From assembly GCF_910594005.1 (NCBI RefSeq), contig NC_057820.1:811001-875000 (forward strand): a stretch of DNA of 64,000 nucleotides, in the 5' to 3' direction. The stretch comes from Cervus elaphus (taxonomy: Eukaryota > Chordata > Mammalia > Artiodactyla > Cervidae). The first letter of the stretch is position 1. The number at the start of each line of letters is the position of its first letter. The notes under the pieces are model-generated. The model was not told the DNA's origin. It searched no databases and was given only the letters and a program-made list of their open reading frames with translations. Positions 22,393 through 33,194 of the stretch are shown here, in pieces. The position numbers and the translations under genes are program-made.

Positions 22393-23667
22393 GGGTACTG
22401 GCTTCTGAGGGGGGCAGCTCCCTGGCCAAAGGCTTCCTGTCCCCTCCAGAAGCAGGAGTTCTGGTGGCCCCGTCCCCTGGGAAGCCTGGCTGGATGGGCT
22501 GCTCGGCTCCTTGCAGACCCTCGGCTGTGGGGGCTGGCATTGCCTGTTGCCCCAAGTACCCACAGCCCAGGAGGACAGAGGGCAGCAGACTGGGGGCTGG
22601 GGTCCTGAATGTGCAGAGGGGGAATGGCCGTCAGGACGGGCCTGTGGGTTGGGTGCCGGGGGTCCTGGTCTGGATGGCCCCCAGCACCGGCATCGCCTGT
22701 AGACCTGGGGCCGGATCTGGCCGCGCGCCCAGGTTACTGCTGGAGCGGACGAGCACACGCAGCAGCCTGGACCGTGGCCAGAGCGCGTGTCCATGGGCTC
22801 GTGGGGTGGGGGCCCCCGGGTGCCCACGGGGGCTAGCTGGGGGTCAGGAAGGCTCCACAGAGGAGGTGACGGGCGAGATCTACACAAACACAGCTGGCAA
22901 AGGCTGCCGGAGTCGGAGAGCGGACGGGCCCTGGGCAGGAGGATGTTCCCAGGGGGCTTAGATCACTGGGGAGTGTGAGGCAGTCGTGGGAGCACGGGAC
23001 CTCCGTTTTTAACAATGAGGAATTTCAACGTGGCAGACACGGGGCATTGAGGGAAGCGCCGGGCCCTCAGGGCCCTGTGACCGCCTGGCAGGGATCAGGG
23101 GCTGGGGGCTCCTGCCCGCGGTTACACAGACCCCACCAAGCAGGGAGGAGAGCTGGGAAGGCAACCGTGGGGGTGAGGGCGGGCGCAGGGTGCCCTGAGG
23201 CTGAGGGGTGGGCCAGGGGCCGTGGGCTCAGCGGGCTGGGGCAGGGTGAGGGGCTGTGTGTGCAAAGGCCCGGGGGTCAGGGCAGACTGGGCTTCCTCTT
23301 CCTCAGCCTTTGCTTGTTCTCTGCGGCGCTGTCCGAGCTTGACTGGTTAAGGTTTAGGAGCTGCTTCTTGTGAGTATATTAGTTAGCCTTTCATCTCTCA
23401 GAGATGCTGTAAACACCACCCCCGGCCTTGCGCCCCTCTGAAGGGGCAGTGTCTGCCATTTGGAATGGCCTGGTTTTATGTAGTTGAATTTCTTCTACGG
23501 CTTCTATGCTTTGTGTTGCTTCAAAGCATTTTCTGTTCTTTGAGGTTTTGTTGTAGGAATAGAGGCCGGAGCTGGGGTTCTGTCTGCAGCTTGTTTTGGT
23601 CTTAAGGAGGTGTGGGGGCTGCCCGCCTTTGCCTCCCTCAAACCCCCGCCAGGGTTGGCTTCTCTAA
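22393..23667. other. GC-rich unique sequence, no gene supported
   Basis: There is a small AT-richer patch with CCGTTTTTAACAATGAGG near 23005 and a T-rich patch at 23370-23590 that may be an unclassifiable old repeat. No exon is recognised. Confidence 0.5.
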
Positions 23668-24236
23668 CCTACACACACACACACGTACACACATGTGTGG
23701 GCGCACACACGTACACGCACATGCGTGCACACATGCAAACACACGCACACACGTGCGTGCGCACATACCCTCATATACACACGCACATACATACACGCAC
23801 ACACATACACACATACATGTATACACACATGTACATGCATACACACACTACACTCACGTATGCGCACGCATACACACTGCATACATACACTCGTATACAC
23901 ACATACACTCATACACACACATGTACACGGACACATATACGCACACATACACTCATATACACACATGTGCACACACACACTCATATACACACACATGTAC
24001 ATACATACACACACGTATGCATGCACACATACTACACACATACACTCGTATACACACATGTACACATACACACATACACTCATATATACACATACACACG
24101 TACATACATGCACACACTACACACACGTGTGTGTGCACACACTGCACATACACTCGTATACACACATACACACATGTACACAGACACATACACACACATA
24201 CACTCATATACACACACGCACACACACGCACACACG
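23668..24236. repeat. Long CA/TA mosaic microsatellite with internal higher-order copies
   Basis: About 570 bp of CACACA, TACACA, CATACACTC and ACATGTACAC words. A block around CACTCGTATACACACATA recurs at 23889 and 24149 with similar flanks, and shorter versions lie between, so the array evolved by duplicating compound units. It is open in most frames only because stops are rare in it. Alternating purine-pyrimidine gives Z-DNA potential. Confidence 0.95.
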
Positions 24237-24881
24237 GTCTGCTCCGTTGATTCTCCCTTGGGCTCCGGGCTCCGTCCTCCCTTGGCCGCATTTCTGCAGC
24301 TTCGCCAGGCTTTCATGCCCAGGAGCCCAGCTTCCTCCCAGGACTCTCCTGGTGTCACTGCCCATGTGGTTCCCCTCCTGTCTGCTCCTGCCGCCCCTGG
24401 CTGGGCTGTGCTACTCCGCCGGCAAAACGCTTACTCCACCCGCTTTTCCACGCGGCTGCCTCGGCCAGGTACCCGACCGGACACCAGGGACGGTCCTGGA
24501 GGCTGGAAGTCCGAGATCAGGGTGCCAGTGGGCCCGTGTCTCCCGAGGCCTCTCTCCTGGGGTGTGGATGGCGCCTCCTCCGTGTCCTCACGTGTCCTCC
24601 TGTGTCCACTGCTCTGCACTGCTGTCCAGGCCTGGGGCTTCAGGCATGGGGTCAGGGAGGTGCCCAGAGGCCAGCAGCTGGTGCCCCTGGGGAGACAGGG
24701 AGGTCTGGGGTGGGAGCAAGGCTGCCAGGGAGCAGACGGAGGGCTGGAGGTGGGGCTGAAAGGTTGGGGTGGAGGGAGCCTGGGGCCCTAGTGGGGTCCC
24801 TGCCCCTGGCCCCCGGCCGCCGGGGCTTGTGTCGCCGGCTCTGCCCACCCGCAACCTGGGGTGTGCCGGCCGCCCTAGCCG
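24237..24881. other. GC-rich sequence with a possible ancient repeat relic
   Basis: At about 24455-24620 the words GGTCCTGGAGGCTGGAAGTC and GGCCTCTCTCCTGGGG resemble a common old mammalian interspersed repeat whose class I cannot assign. The rest is unique. Confidence 0.4.
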
Positions 24882-25015
24882 GGCCCCCAGAAATGCACTA
24901 TATAAATGTAAATTTCCCTCCAAGTCGGGCTCCCTCGTTCAACAAGCTATCAGCGCGGCACTGTCAGCCCAATTTTTCACACTTTGTGTCTCTGTTCTCT
25001 GTCTGGGGCAATCCC
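24882..25015. promoter_or_regulatory. Candidate conserved non-coding element
   Basis: An AT-rich block (AATGCACTATATAAATGTAA, then AACAAGCTATCAGCGCGG and CAATTTTTCACACTTTG) in GC-rich unique DNA. Non-repetitive. A chance TATA-like word is present but no CpG-promoter context. Confidence 0.35.
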
Positions 25016-25964
25016 GTCTCCCTGGGCCGTGGCGGGTTGGCAGCTGGAAAAGTTCAGCTTTGCAGACTTGCAGACAGGCCCACCCGCCAGGCCCACCGCA
25101 GAGAGGCAGGGACCTGCAGCGCGGGCAGGCTGCCCCAAGCCAGGGTGGAGCGTCACCTGGGTGGGGGTGAGCCTGGGGAGAAGGGCGGCTCCCCGTTGTT
25201 CCGGGCGGCTGGGTTCTGGACAGATGGGGTGGGGGAGAGGGGGGGTGCTCTGCTTAGGCCCCGTCTCCCTGACCTAGGCCACCCCTCGGAGGGCACTGGG
25301 GCACCCTCTGACCCCACTTGGGGGCACAAGCTAGGGTCCTGAGAGCAGACACAACCCTCCACCAGCTCACTTGTCTCCCAGTTACTGGTCTGGAGCGGAA
25401 CGGTGCCTGGAGCCCATCTTACAGGTAGGAAAGCTGAGGCCTGAGCCCCGGGGTATATCCCTGGCCGTGGAGGAGGGGATGGGCCAGCAAAGCGCCAGTG
25501 TTGGGGGTGACCCTGGGGCTGACCCTCCAGGCCACCTGCTCTGCTGCCTTCACCACTTCCTGCCCACCCCACCCCCCCACGGGGTTCACTGCCATGCCCG
25601 CTGGGCAGGGACATGTTGGTTCTGGCACCTGGGTGCTCCCCACATCTGAGGACCTGGAGGGGGCCTCCAATCAAGGGAGCGGGCAGAGGGCCTCCCAGGC
25701 TTCCAGGGGCTGGGGCAGCATGCAGCAGGAGCCCCGGCGGTCCGGGCCTCATGCCCACCTGCCCCTGGGGAACACGGGCAGAGGACAAGACAGGCAGGAC
25801 AGCCCCAGGGCAGGGCCCACTTCATCCAGGGGTGACCCACACACAGCATGTTGTACACACGAGGAGGGGTGTGGACGTGTGGCTGCAGTGAGCACATGGC
25901 GCAAAGCTGGGTGATGGACACACCCCCGCCCCTCAGCCATCTCGCCCCTCCCCACACGACTCCT
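25016..25964. other. GC-rich unique sequence with MIR relic
   Basis: CCATCTTACAGGTAGGAAAG followed by CTGAGGC at about 25414 is a MIR core in minus orientation. Otherwise nothing is recognised. The 268-codon frame 24536-25342 has no domain. Confidence 0.5.
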
Positions 25965-26405
25965 CCCCTGATGCCCTCCAGGGCCACCACTGATCTCTTT
26001 GTTGACTTCGATTCGTAGACTCATGTTCTCTTTCTGGAATTTTGTGCATGGGGCTTACTCCTCCGGCTCCTTCCCTGGGCACTGTTTCCCTGAGAGTCCC
26101 CAGCATCCCTGCATGGTGTCTGTCCCCATGCACAGCTGCGACCTGAGGACCCAGAGATCCCACGGGCGGTGCGGGCGCCCCGCACGGCCTCGCCAACATG
26201 CGGTGGCCTCTGCCTTTTCCCTTTGAGCCGCCCTGGGCCACAGAGGTGTTGAGCGCTTTTCCCAAGACCCCAGGCGGGAAGCCCCTTGGTGTGATCACGT
26301 GCATCCATGGATCTTCTCTGGTGAAAAAAGTCCCCTTGAATCTCTTGCCTGTTTTTAATTGGGTTGTTTGTCTTCTTAGTATTAAGTTGTATGAGATCTT
26401 TTCCC
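25965..26405 (-). mobile_element. Old LINE-1 3'-UTR fragment, minus strand
   Basis: ACCACTGATCTCTTTG at the left and TTTTTAATTGGGTTGTTTGT near 26352 are reverse complements of the mammalian LINE-1 (L1M) 3'-UTR, in the expected order. The middle is GC-biased and strongly diverged. Confidence 0.65.
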
Positions 26406-26697
26406 CCCTGTTTTTAAAAATTGAGATGTAATTCATGTAACATAAAGTTCGCCGTTTTAAAGTGTATGGTGCTGTGATCTTTATATCCACAAGGCTGTAC
26501 CCCCACTGTTTGATTGTTTGATTCCAGACATCCCCGTGACCCTGAAAGGAAGCCTGTCCCCATTAGCAGCCATCCCCTCCCAGCCTGGTGCCCCTAACCT
26601 GCTGTCTCTGGATTTCACCCTAACACTCACATGGATGGCACCACACACCAGGACGTGAAGCACTTGAAAAGATCTGTCCTGTTTCGCTGAGCACATG
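26406..26697 (-). mobile_element. Second old LINE-1 3' end, minus strand
   Basis: AAAAATTGAGATGTAATTCA then CATAAAGTTCGCCGTTTTAA and CCCCATTAGCAGCCATCCCC match the reverse complement of an L1M 3' terminus. Its position along the LINE-1 is more 3' than the preceding fragment, so the order is not colinear and two elements are involved. Confidence 0.75.
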
Positions 26698-27104
26698 GGT
26701 TCCCTTGAGGCATCCAGGCCTCACGATGGTGGCCTGGGCGATGGCTGTGGGGCCCAGAGCAAAAAAAAGATGGCTTTCCATGTGGCTGCCGCTCCAGCCC
26801 CGGGAGGGTCTCCTTGATGGGGTGATGGGCCAGGGCATCGGAAAACAGAGTCCTGAGAACTGGGGTGGGGGGCTGGGGGAGGGGTATGGGGGAAGGAGAT
26901 GAAATGGAGGAAGGGGAGACGGTGTGGCTGGCGAGTTTCCAGAGCTCTGCTGCTCCAAGCCTCGCAGGCATCCCTCTGGAGCAGAACCCGGGGACCTCTG
27001 GCTTGACAGAAAGCAAGAGGGGTTGAGGGGCTCCTCCGAGGGGTGCAGACCCCACCCCCGCCCCACTCTGGGCCTGACTTATGGGGTGTCCTGCTCCAGG
27101 CTGC
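26698..27104. other. Unique sequence, G-rich
   Basis: A purine-rich stretch with many GGGG runs (26860-26930) on the plus strand, which might form G-quadruplexes. No exon recognised. Confidence 0.45.
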
Positions 27105-27432
27105 AGAAACCTTTTTCCCAAGCCTGAAGAAATCTAATTACTTTTTGAAGGGGAAAAATACCCTAAATAAAGCTGTTAATTGGAAACAAGCGGCTCCTCT
27201 AATGGGCAGTCTTATCGGCCTTGAGGTGACCACACATGTGGAATCCTGGGTGGAGCGTCCAGACCGCTGGGTTAGCCACCGGAGGCCAGAGCTCAGGGAG
27301 ACTCAGGGCACCCCTCTGGCCGTGGTTGATTGGAATAAGGAAGTCGATCTGAGTGGCCATGTGGGACACCATCTCTGTCTGATCTGTCTCCTGGACAGAT
27401 TAATTAAGTGCCATCAATTAATGGCCCTGGTT
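27105..27432. promoter_or_regulatory. Candidate conserved element with clustered TAATTA sites
   Basis: The left block has AATCTAATTACTTTTTG, CCCTAAATAAAGCTG and GTTAATTGGAAAC. The right block has GACAGATTAATTAAGTGCC and CCATCAATTAATGGCC (paired ATTA cores around 27398-27426), with AAGTG, an NKX-like core, between them. About 170 bp of GC-richer sequence separates them. Non-repetitive. Confidence 0.42.
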
Positions 27433-28180
27433 CAGGGGACACCAGGGCTGCAGGAAGCACTGCTCCGAGCAGACCCCGGCCCCCATGCTGATGCAGGGAT
27501 GTGGCTGAGCAGGCGCTGACCCGGTGCTAAGGGGAGCGGGGAGCTGGGTGCAGGCTTCCTGACGGGCAGCTGACTCCCTGGGTGTGGTGGACGTGCGCTC
27601 ACCCGAGCAGAGCTCAGGCCCGGATGGTCCCAAATCCTCCAGCCCCGCCCCAGCCTCTGCTCTCATGGCGACACCGTCCTCCCCCTCATCACCGGGCACA
27701 GAACGCCATGGTAGAACTCAGAGGCTGTGAACACTGTCTGGCTCCCACAGCGCAGGCTGTCACTGGGCACACCGCTGACTCAGGGCTCTGGCTCCTAGAC
27801 TCCCTACAGCAAAGCATGCAGGTGGGATGTGGGGGCTGCCACCACAAGGGCTGTTTGAGCGGGCTCTCAGGGAAGAGTGCTCAGGGGCAAGGCTGGGGAG
27901 GACCCCTCTGCCCACTCAACCCACTCTTCCCCCTCTGCTGGGCCCAGCCACGTGGCCAGTCCCTTCCCCTGAGGGCCAAAGAACAGCTGTCTTGAGTCTC
28001 AAAGATGGATTCAGCTTGCAGCTGGAGTTCATTGTGGCCAACAGCCTAGTCTTTGCTGTCTGTCAGCTAGGGAGCTCCCCACAAGTGGCTCTCCTGCTGA
28101 GTCCTGGTATCCTCCTTCATGGGGCCTTTCTGACTCAGAGAACAGATCTGAGGATGCTATGGGCCAGAAAGAAATCATGA
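27433..28180. other. Unique sequence, no gene supported
   Basis: Moderate GC and no recognised repeat until the GGTGAT array begins. Confidence 0.5.
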
Positions 28181-29062
28181 TGAGACAGTGGTGATGGTGG
28201 TGGTGGTGATGGTGGTGATGGTGGTGATGGTGATGGTGGTGATGGTGGTGATGATGGTGGTGGTGATGGTGATGGTGGTGATGGTGGTGATGGTGGTGAT
28301 GCTGGTGGTGGTGATGGTGGTGGTGGTGGTGGTGGTGGTGATGGTGGTGGTGGTGATGGTGATGATGGTGGTGATGCTGGTGGTGGTGATGGTGGTGGTG
28401 ATGGTGATGGTGGTGGTGGTGATGGTGGTGGTGATGGTGGTGGTGGTGATGGTGATGATGGTGGTGATGCTGGTGGTGGTGATGGTGGTGGTGATGGTGG
28501 TGATGGTGGTGGTGATGGTGGTGGTGATGGTGGTGGTGGTGATGGTGATGATGGTGGTGATGCTGGTGGTGGTGATGGTGGTGGTGATGGTGATGGTGGT
28601 GGTGGTGATGGTGGTGGTGATGGTGGTGGTGGTGATGGTGATGATGGTGGTGATGATGGTGGTGATGGTGGTGATGATGATGGTGATGGTGGTGGTGGTG
28701 GTGATGGTGATAGTGGTGATGGTGATGATGATGGTGATGGTGGTGGTGGTGGTGATGGTGATGGTGGTGATGGTGGTGATGGTGATGGTGGTGGTGATGG
28801 TGGTGATGATGGTGATGGTGATGGTGGTGGTGGTGGTGATGGTGATGGTGGTGGTGATGGTGGTGATGATGGTGATGGTGGTGGTGGTGGTGGTGATGAT
28901 GGTGGTGATGGTGGTGATGATGGTGGTGGTGATGGTGGTGGTGATGGTGGTGGTGATGGTGGTGGTGATGGTGATGGTGGTGATGATGGTGATGGTGGTG
29001 GTGGTGATGGTGGTGGTGATGATGGTTATGGTGGTGGTGGTGATGGTGGTGGTGGTGATGGT
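28181..29062. repeat. GGTGAT/GGT trinucleotide-phase array, 0.88 kb
   Basis: Plus-strand GGT and GAT triplets are mixed without phase loss for about 880 bp. Rare GCT triplets mark higher-order copies at 28301, 28376, 28469 and 28562: the last two intervals are both 93 bp. The G-rich strand has many GGTGGTGGTGG words with G-quadruplex potential. The minus-strand frame reads almost pure histidine and is a composition artefact. Confidence 0.95.
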
Positions 29063-29265
29063 CACAGAGAACAACAAACATCCACTGTCTCAGAGTTTCT
29101 GAGAGTCAGCAATCTGAGACTGGCTTAGCAGAGTGGTTCTAGCTCAGAGCCTCTCACATGCTGCAATCAACTTGGCAGCCAGGACTGAGGCATCTCAAGG
29201 CTTAACTGGAAGGAGGTTTGTTCCTAAGGCTGCTCCCAGACTTTGGCAGATCCTCGCTACCTGCC
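29063..29265. mobile_element. Possible old interspersed repeat, class unassigned
   Basis: CTCAGAGTTTCTGAGAGTCA followed by CTGCAATCAACTTGGCAGCC resembles a widespread old mammalian repeat (LTR or DNA-transposon type). I cannot assign it by eye, and the edges are uncertain. Confidence 0.35.
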
Positions 29266-29945
29266 AGCCCCCACTTTGGCCTTCTCTCTAGGCAGCCAGT
29301 GTGGATACTCTGGCCACTGGCCTCCCCCACAGCAAGCACGAGGAGACAGGGGCAGGAGGAGAGCTGAGCAGGGTTGGCACACAGGCGGGAGCCACCATTT
29401 TCCGTCACCTCCTCAGAGGTTACATCCACCCCTCCTGCCACGGGGAAGCAAGTCATGAGGTCTAACCCCAAGGAGAGGGACCCCGCAGGGTGTGAGCGCG
29501 GGGACGGGAGCAGGGTCGTCTCAGAGGGTGCCTGCCTGCGGCAGAGACCACGAGCAGCGACCCGGCAGGTGTCTCCAGGCTTCAGGCCCTCCAGGCAGAG
29601 GCCAGGAGTGTCTGTGGAGCCTAGGTCTCTTGTCCTCCTCGTGGAGAGGAACAGCACCTGGGTTTCCCGGGCTGGAATGTCCCAGGGGCTGTAAGCAGTC
29701 TTCTCTCTTCTTTATTCTGCAGAAAATCAGAACCGGAGTGTCCTGGTTGGAAGTCCCCCTGCCTGCTGGAGGGAGGAGGGCTCAGGCCCCAGGGAGCTTG
29801 TGGGTGGCCGTCCTGACCAGGCCTCTGGCAGCCAGTGTGGGGGTGGCAGCTCCTCTGGACAGCCCTGAGAGGAGGGGCTGGTGGGGACTCCAGGTCAGCC
29901 TGCAACTGGCCCCTCTCTGGGAAAGACCCTGGACACAGCAGGGGA
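29266..29945. other. Unique sequence, no gene supported
   Basis: A short CTTCTCTCTTCTTTATTCTG|CAG-like pyrimidine tract before CAG at about 29700-29720 looks like a splice acceptor, but the frame after it has no recognisable domain and no donor is evident. Confidence 0.45.
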
Positions 29946-30236
29946 GGGGGGCCTCCACCCTCCATCCCGCCCCTCCCCCTAGCCCCTCCCCGACCCAGCC
30001 CCTCCTCCCACCCCATCCCCACCCAGCCCCACTCCTCCCCCACCCAACCCCAGCCCTCCCACACCCCACCCCTCCCCCTAACTCCTCCCCCTACACAGCC
30101 CCTCCTTCCACTCCACCCCTACCCAGCCCCAGCCCTCCCCCACCTAGCCCCTCCCCCAGCCCCTCCCCCAGCCTCTCCTTCCACCCCACCCCCACCCAGC
30201 CCCAGATCTCCCCCCCCCAGCCCCTCCTGGGCTCCA
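29946..30236. repeat. C-rich polypyrimidine minisatellite-like tract
   Basis: About 290 bp of CCCTCCCCCTA, CCCACCCAGCCCC and CCCCAGCCCTCCC words, with almost no G except in AGCCCC. The complementary strand is G-run rich, so G-quadruplex, i-motif or triplex structures are possible. Unit boundaries are irregular. Confidence 0.85.
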
Positions 30237-30277
30237 CAAGACAAATCCCCCAAGCGCCCTCCCACTGCAGCCCAGCT

Positions 30278-30500
30278 CTGAGGAATGAAGGCAGCATCCC
30301 ATAATTTCCCAGGCGCTGCCCGATGGGACAGTTTGTAATAAAATTGCTTCTAAAAACATATTTGCAAGTCGCCACCACATTTTTTAAGCAGAACAATCTC
30401 TCGAGGTGGCTCTTCATCTCCGTGATTAAGTAGCCGACTTTCTTACATATATTCTGTTACGTGCATCTTAACCAGGCCGAGGAAACACCCTCTCCCTGCG
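30278..30500. promoter_or_regulatory. Candidate conserved non-coding element
   Basis: An AT-rich island: CCCATAATTTCCCAGG, TTTGTAATAAAATTGC, AAAAACATATTTGC, CGTGATTAAGTAGCC and TTACATATATTCTG. Non-repetitive and sharply bounded by the C-rich tract on the left and GC-rich DNA on the right. Confidence 0.42.
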
Positions 30501-31529
30501 TGCTTGACGGGTGATCTAAGGCTATCTGATGAGTTCACTCCCTGGAGCCCCTGACGGCCGGGCCTACAAGATTTGGGGACTGAGCAGCCGACTGCTCCTG
30601 CTGGGATGGGGGCTGCAGCTGGTGGATGGGGAGGGAGCCAGCGTCTCCCAACCAGGGGCAGAGGGCCACTTGGTGTCCGGTACCCCCTGGTCCCAGATGG
30701 TGGCCACCAGCCTGGAGCAGGCCCTTCCCCATCCATTGAGGCGCTGTGCCCAAGCAATGGCCGGCACAGCTGTGGGGGCACCACGCAGGTGTCGGGGTTC
30801 TTCAGCCACACAGAGCCATCTGGGCATCTGGACAGAGGTGCCCCCAGAAAAGCACACGTCTTGGTGGCCCTGGGGAGAGAGGCCCAACGGATGACTGGGG
30901 TCCCGACCCCACCCCCACTCCAAGCTCCAGCCCATCACTAGGCCCACCACTGCCGATCACTGAGTCATTGATTTTTCCCTTTAGTACAAGTGATTGTAAT
31001 GAAACTTGTCTCCCATCCCATCCACGCAGTCCGCTCACAGACCCTCCCTGGCTCCCTCCTCCAGAGACGAGCTGCTCCTCAAAAACCCGCCCAAGACCCA
31101 GTGCCCAAGCTGGGCTTTAGAGCTGACCCCAGAGCTCATCATCTCATGGCCTCGTTCACACCAGGGGGACCTGGACGCTTGTCGGAGGTCACCCAGGTCT
31201 CCGGGTGCAGACCGTATGCCTGCTCTGACCAGCCCGTTACGGGGCACCCACCAGGCAGAGCCTTATGGATGTCAAACAGTGACCTTCCCGGGCTCACTGT
31301 CTGCTCAAATGCTTCACCTGGGCTGCAGAGCAGCCAGGCTCCTGCCTCGTGCAGCCCACCCCACTGGTGCAGCCCTGCATGACTGCCCCGGGCCAGCGCG
31401 CAGCGAGGCCAGCATTCCCCTGTGGCCGGGAAGCTGTCCCCGAGAGCCCGAGGCCCAGGTTGCAGCCCCAGTGTTATCAAAAAATATGCATGGAGGTCTG
31501 GCTGCTAGCCCCTCAAAAGCCAGTAAACA
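30501..31529. other. GC-rich unique sequence, no gene supported
   Basis: No repeat or exon recognised. Open frames of up to 211 codons are low-complexity. A small patch with AAGTGATTGTAATGAAACTTG lies near 30985. Confidence 0.5.
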
Positions 31530-32065
31530 GGCCAGGTTGGTGGAAAGGAAAGTTTGCTTTATTTCAGATGCCAGCAACTGGGGCGGGGGGGGGGGGGGTG
31601 GCAGACATGTGTCCAAAGGCCAGATGACAAGCAGAGGGTGAGAGCTTTTATAGGCAGAGTCAGGGGTGGGGGGTGGGTTACATACAGAAACAGCACAGTC
31701 ATCTCTAACAGTCATCTTCAATTGGTCATCAGTGGTCTGACTAGCAGTATCTTGGTTGTTTTAGGTACAATTAATCTTCAGTTCTAGGGTACACTTGTTC
31801 CCATTTCTTTGCCATCACTTCTTGGAATTGTGGCAGCTCATGTCTTGGGTACAGTCTGATCATCACGTAGTTAACTTCTCCACCTGGGGTTTTGGTATCT
31901 ATAAGATAGCTCACAGGATGTGGCTCAGAATATTATCTACAGACACAGAGAAAGAACTAAAGGTCCTTGACTGTGTTTAATGACTACATTATTATTATTT
32001 AGTCTCCTTTGACTGTTTGCCTTTGTTTCCACATTTCTTACTTCTCTGATTCAATTTACTCTTTA
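31530..32065 (-). mobile_element. ERV LTR fragment, minus strand
   Basis: The plus strand has TTTGCTTTATTTCAGATGCC, whose complement carries an AATAAA signal (31558-31563), then GAGAGCTTTTATAGGCAGAG, TCTGACTAGCAGTATCTTGG and GTTTTAGGTACAATTAATC, a pattern I associate with ruminant ERV LTRs. A run of 14 G (31584-31597) interrupts it. No coding sequence or second LTR is seen, and the edges and family are uncertain. Confidence 0.6.
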
Positions 32066-33194
32066 GGTAAAGTCTTCCACAGGCAAAGGCAGGCAGAGGA
32101 CATGGTGAGCGGGGGTAAGCAAGGGCCATAGGGTCCTACTCCGTTTCACCAGCACAAGAGGGTGGGAGTTAGCTCTGTGTCCTCTCGGAGCCCGACTCCA
32201 GCTCAGGCCCGGCCTGCGGCTCGCCTGGTGTGGGCACATCCATATAGGCATCCACGCGCATCCAGGCGGGGCAGGCATGTGCGTGCACCTTCTGTGTGTG
32301 TGCCAGCCCGGTGTCCGTAGGCATCGGGGAGCTGCCGTGAGGCATTCAGACAGGTAGACAGGCAGTCTGTGTGCAGATGGTGGATGATTGGTGGCCTGGT
32401 GGGGGCGGGGGCTGGGACCTGCTCGGGATGAGAATATTCTAGAATTGACTGCAGTGACCATTGCATGTCTGAAAATACCATGGGGTGAGGTCCAGCCTTC
32501 AGATACCTCCTCATCTGGGTTCACCACCTGGGTCACCCCAGCAGGCTGGGGCTGGGGCTGGGGCCTGGGCCCGGGGCCTGGGCCCCTTCCCCACAGAGCA
32601 CCGGGTTCAGCAGGGCAGATGGCAAGCAGGGGGGCTCAGAGCTCCGTGATCTGGTGAGGAGGCTGTGGAGGCAGAGACCCCGGTCTGGAAGAACCGGGGT
32701 GGTGGGGTGTTCAGCCCCTAGGCCTCCCCAGGAAGCAGCCCCCCCCATTCCGCCCACAGGCAGCTGGGTCTGCTAGAGTGCAGGCCGAGAGGCGGCCAGG
32801 ATGGAGCGCAGGCTGAGGGGCGCCCAGGACTGGGCTCAGCAGGAGCCGGGCTGCTGGGCTCTGGGGGCAGCCGCCCTGTGCTGGGACTGGGACTGGGGGG
32901 CCGCCAGCTGTGGGCGTGGTTTCAGGTGAGGGCCACCTGCCCGCCGGCAGGAGGAGGTGTGGCTCCCCTCCCACTCTTGGGGCTGGAAGGTGGTCAGAGT
33001 GCCGGGCTCTCCCCCACCCACCTGCCCTGGACACCCCCAGACACCCACACACTCAAGCCCCAGGCCTGCCTGGAGGATGGCCCCGTGAGGGACCCCTGAA
33101 GATAAAGAGGGCAGAGCCCTTCCCAAACCCTGGACAGGGAAGAAGTGGCCATCCCTACCCCCCAGCCTGGAGAACACCTCCCCTGATGCCCTTC
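32066..33194. other. GC-rich unique sequence, no gene supported
   Basis: GGCTGGGG-type repeats at 32541-32590 form a small G-rich block. No exon or repeat family recognised. Confidence 0.5.

Noticed and set aside
23610..24791. 393-codon Thr/His-rich frame
   Set aside because: Translation of the CA/TA microsatellite running into GC-rich DNA; no domain.
24882..25015. TATA-box promoter
   Set aside because: TATATAAAT occurs in a generally AT-rich island with no CpG context or exon; more likely part of a conserved island or chance.
24536..25342. 268-codon frame in unique GC-rich DNA
   Set aside because: No recognisable domain, and it crosses a candidate AT-rich regulatory island. Stop-poor composition explains it.
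29700..29725. Splice acceptor and exon
   Set aside because: A pyrimidine tract plus CAG is present, but no sensible frame, donor or protein similarity follows.
29492..30304. 270-codon proline-rich frame
   Set aside because: Second half is the C-rich tract and first half has no family resemblance; no coding support.
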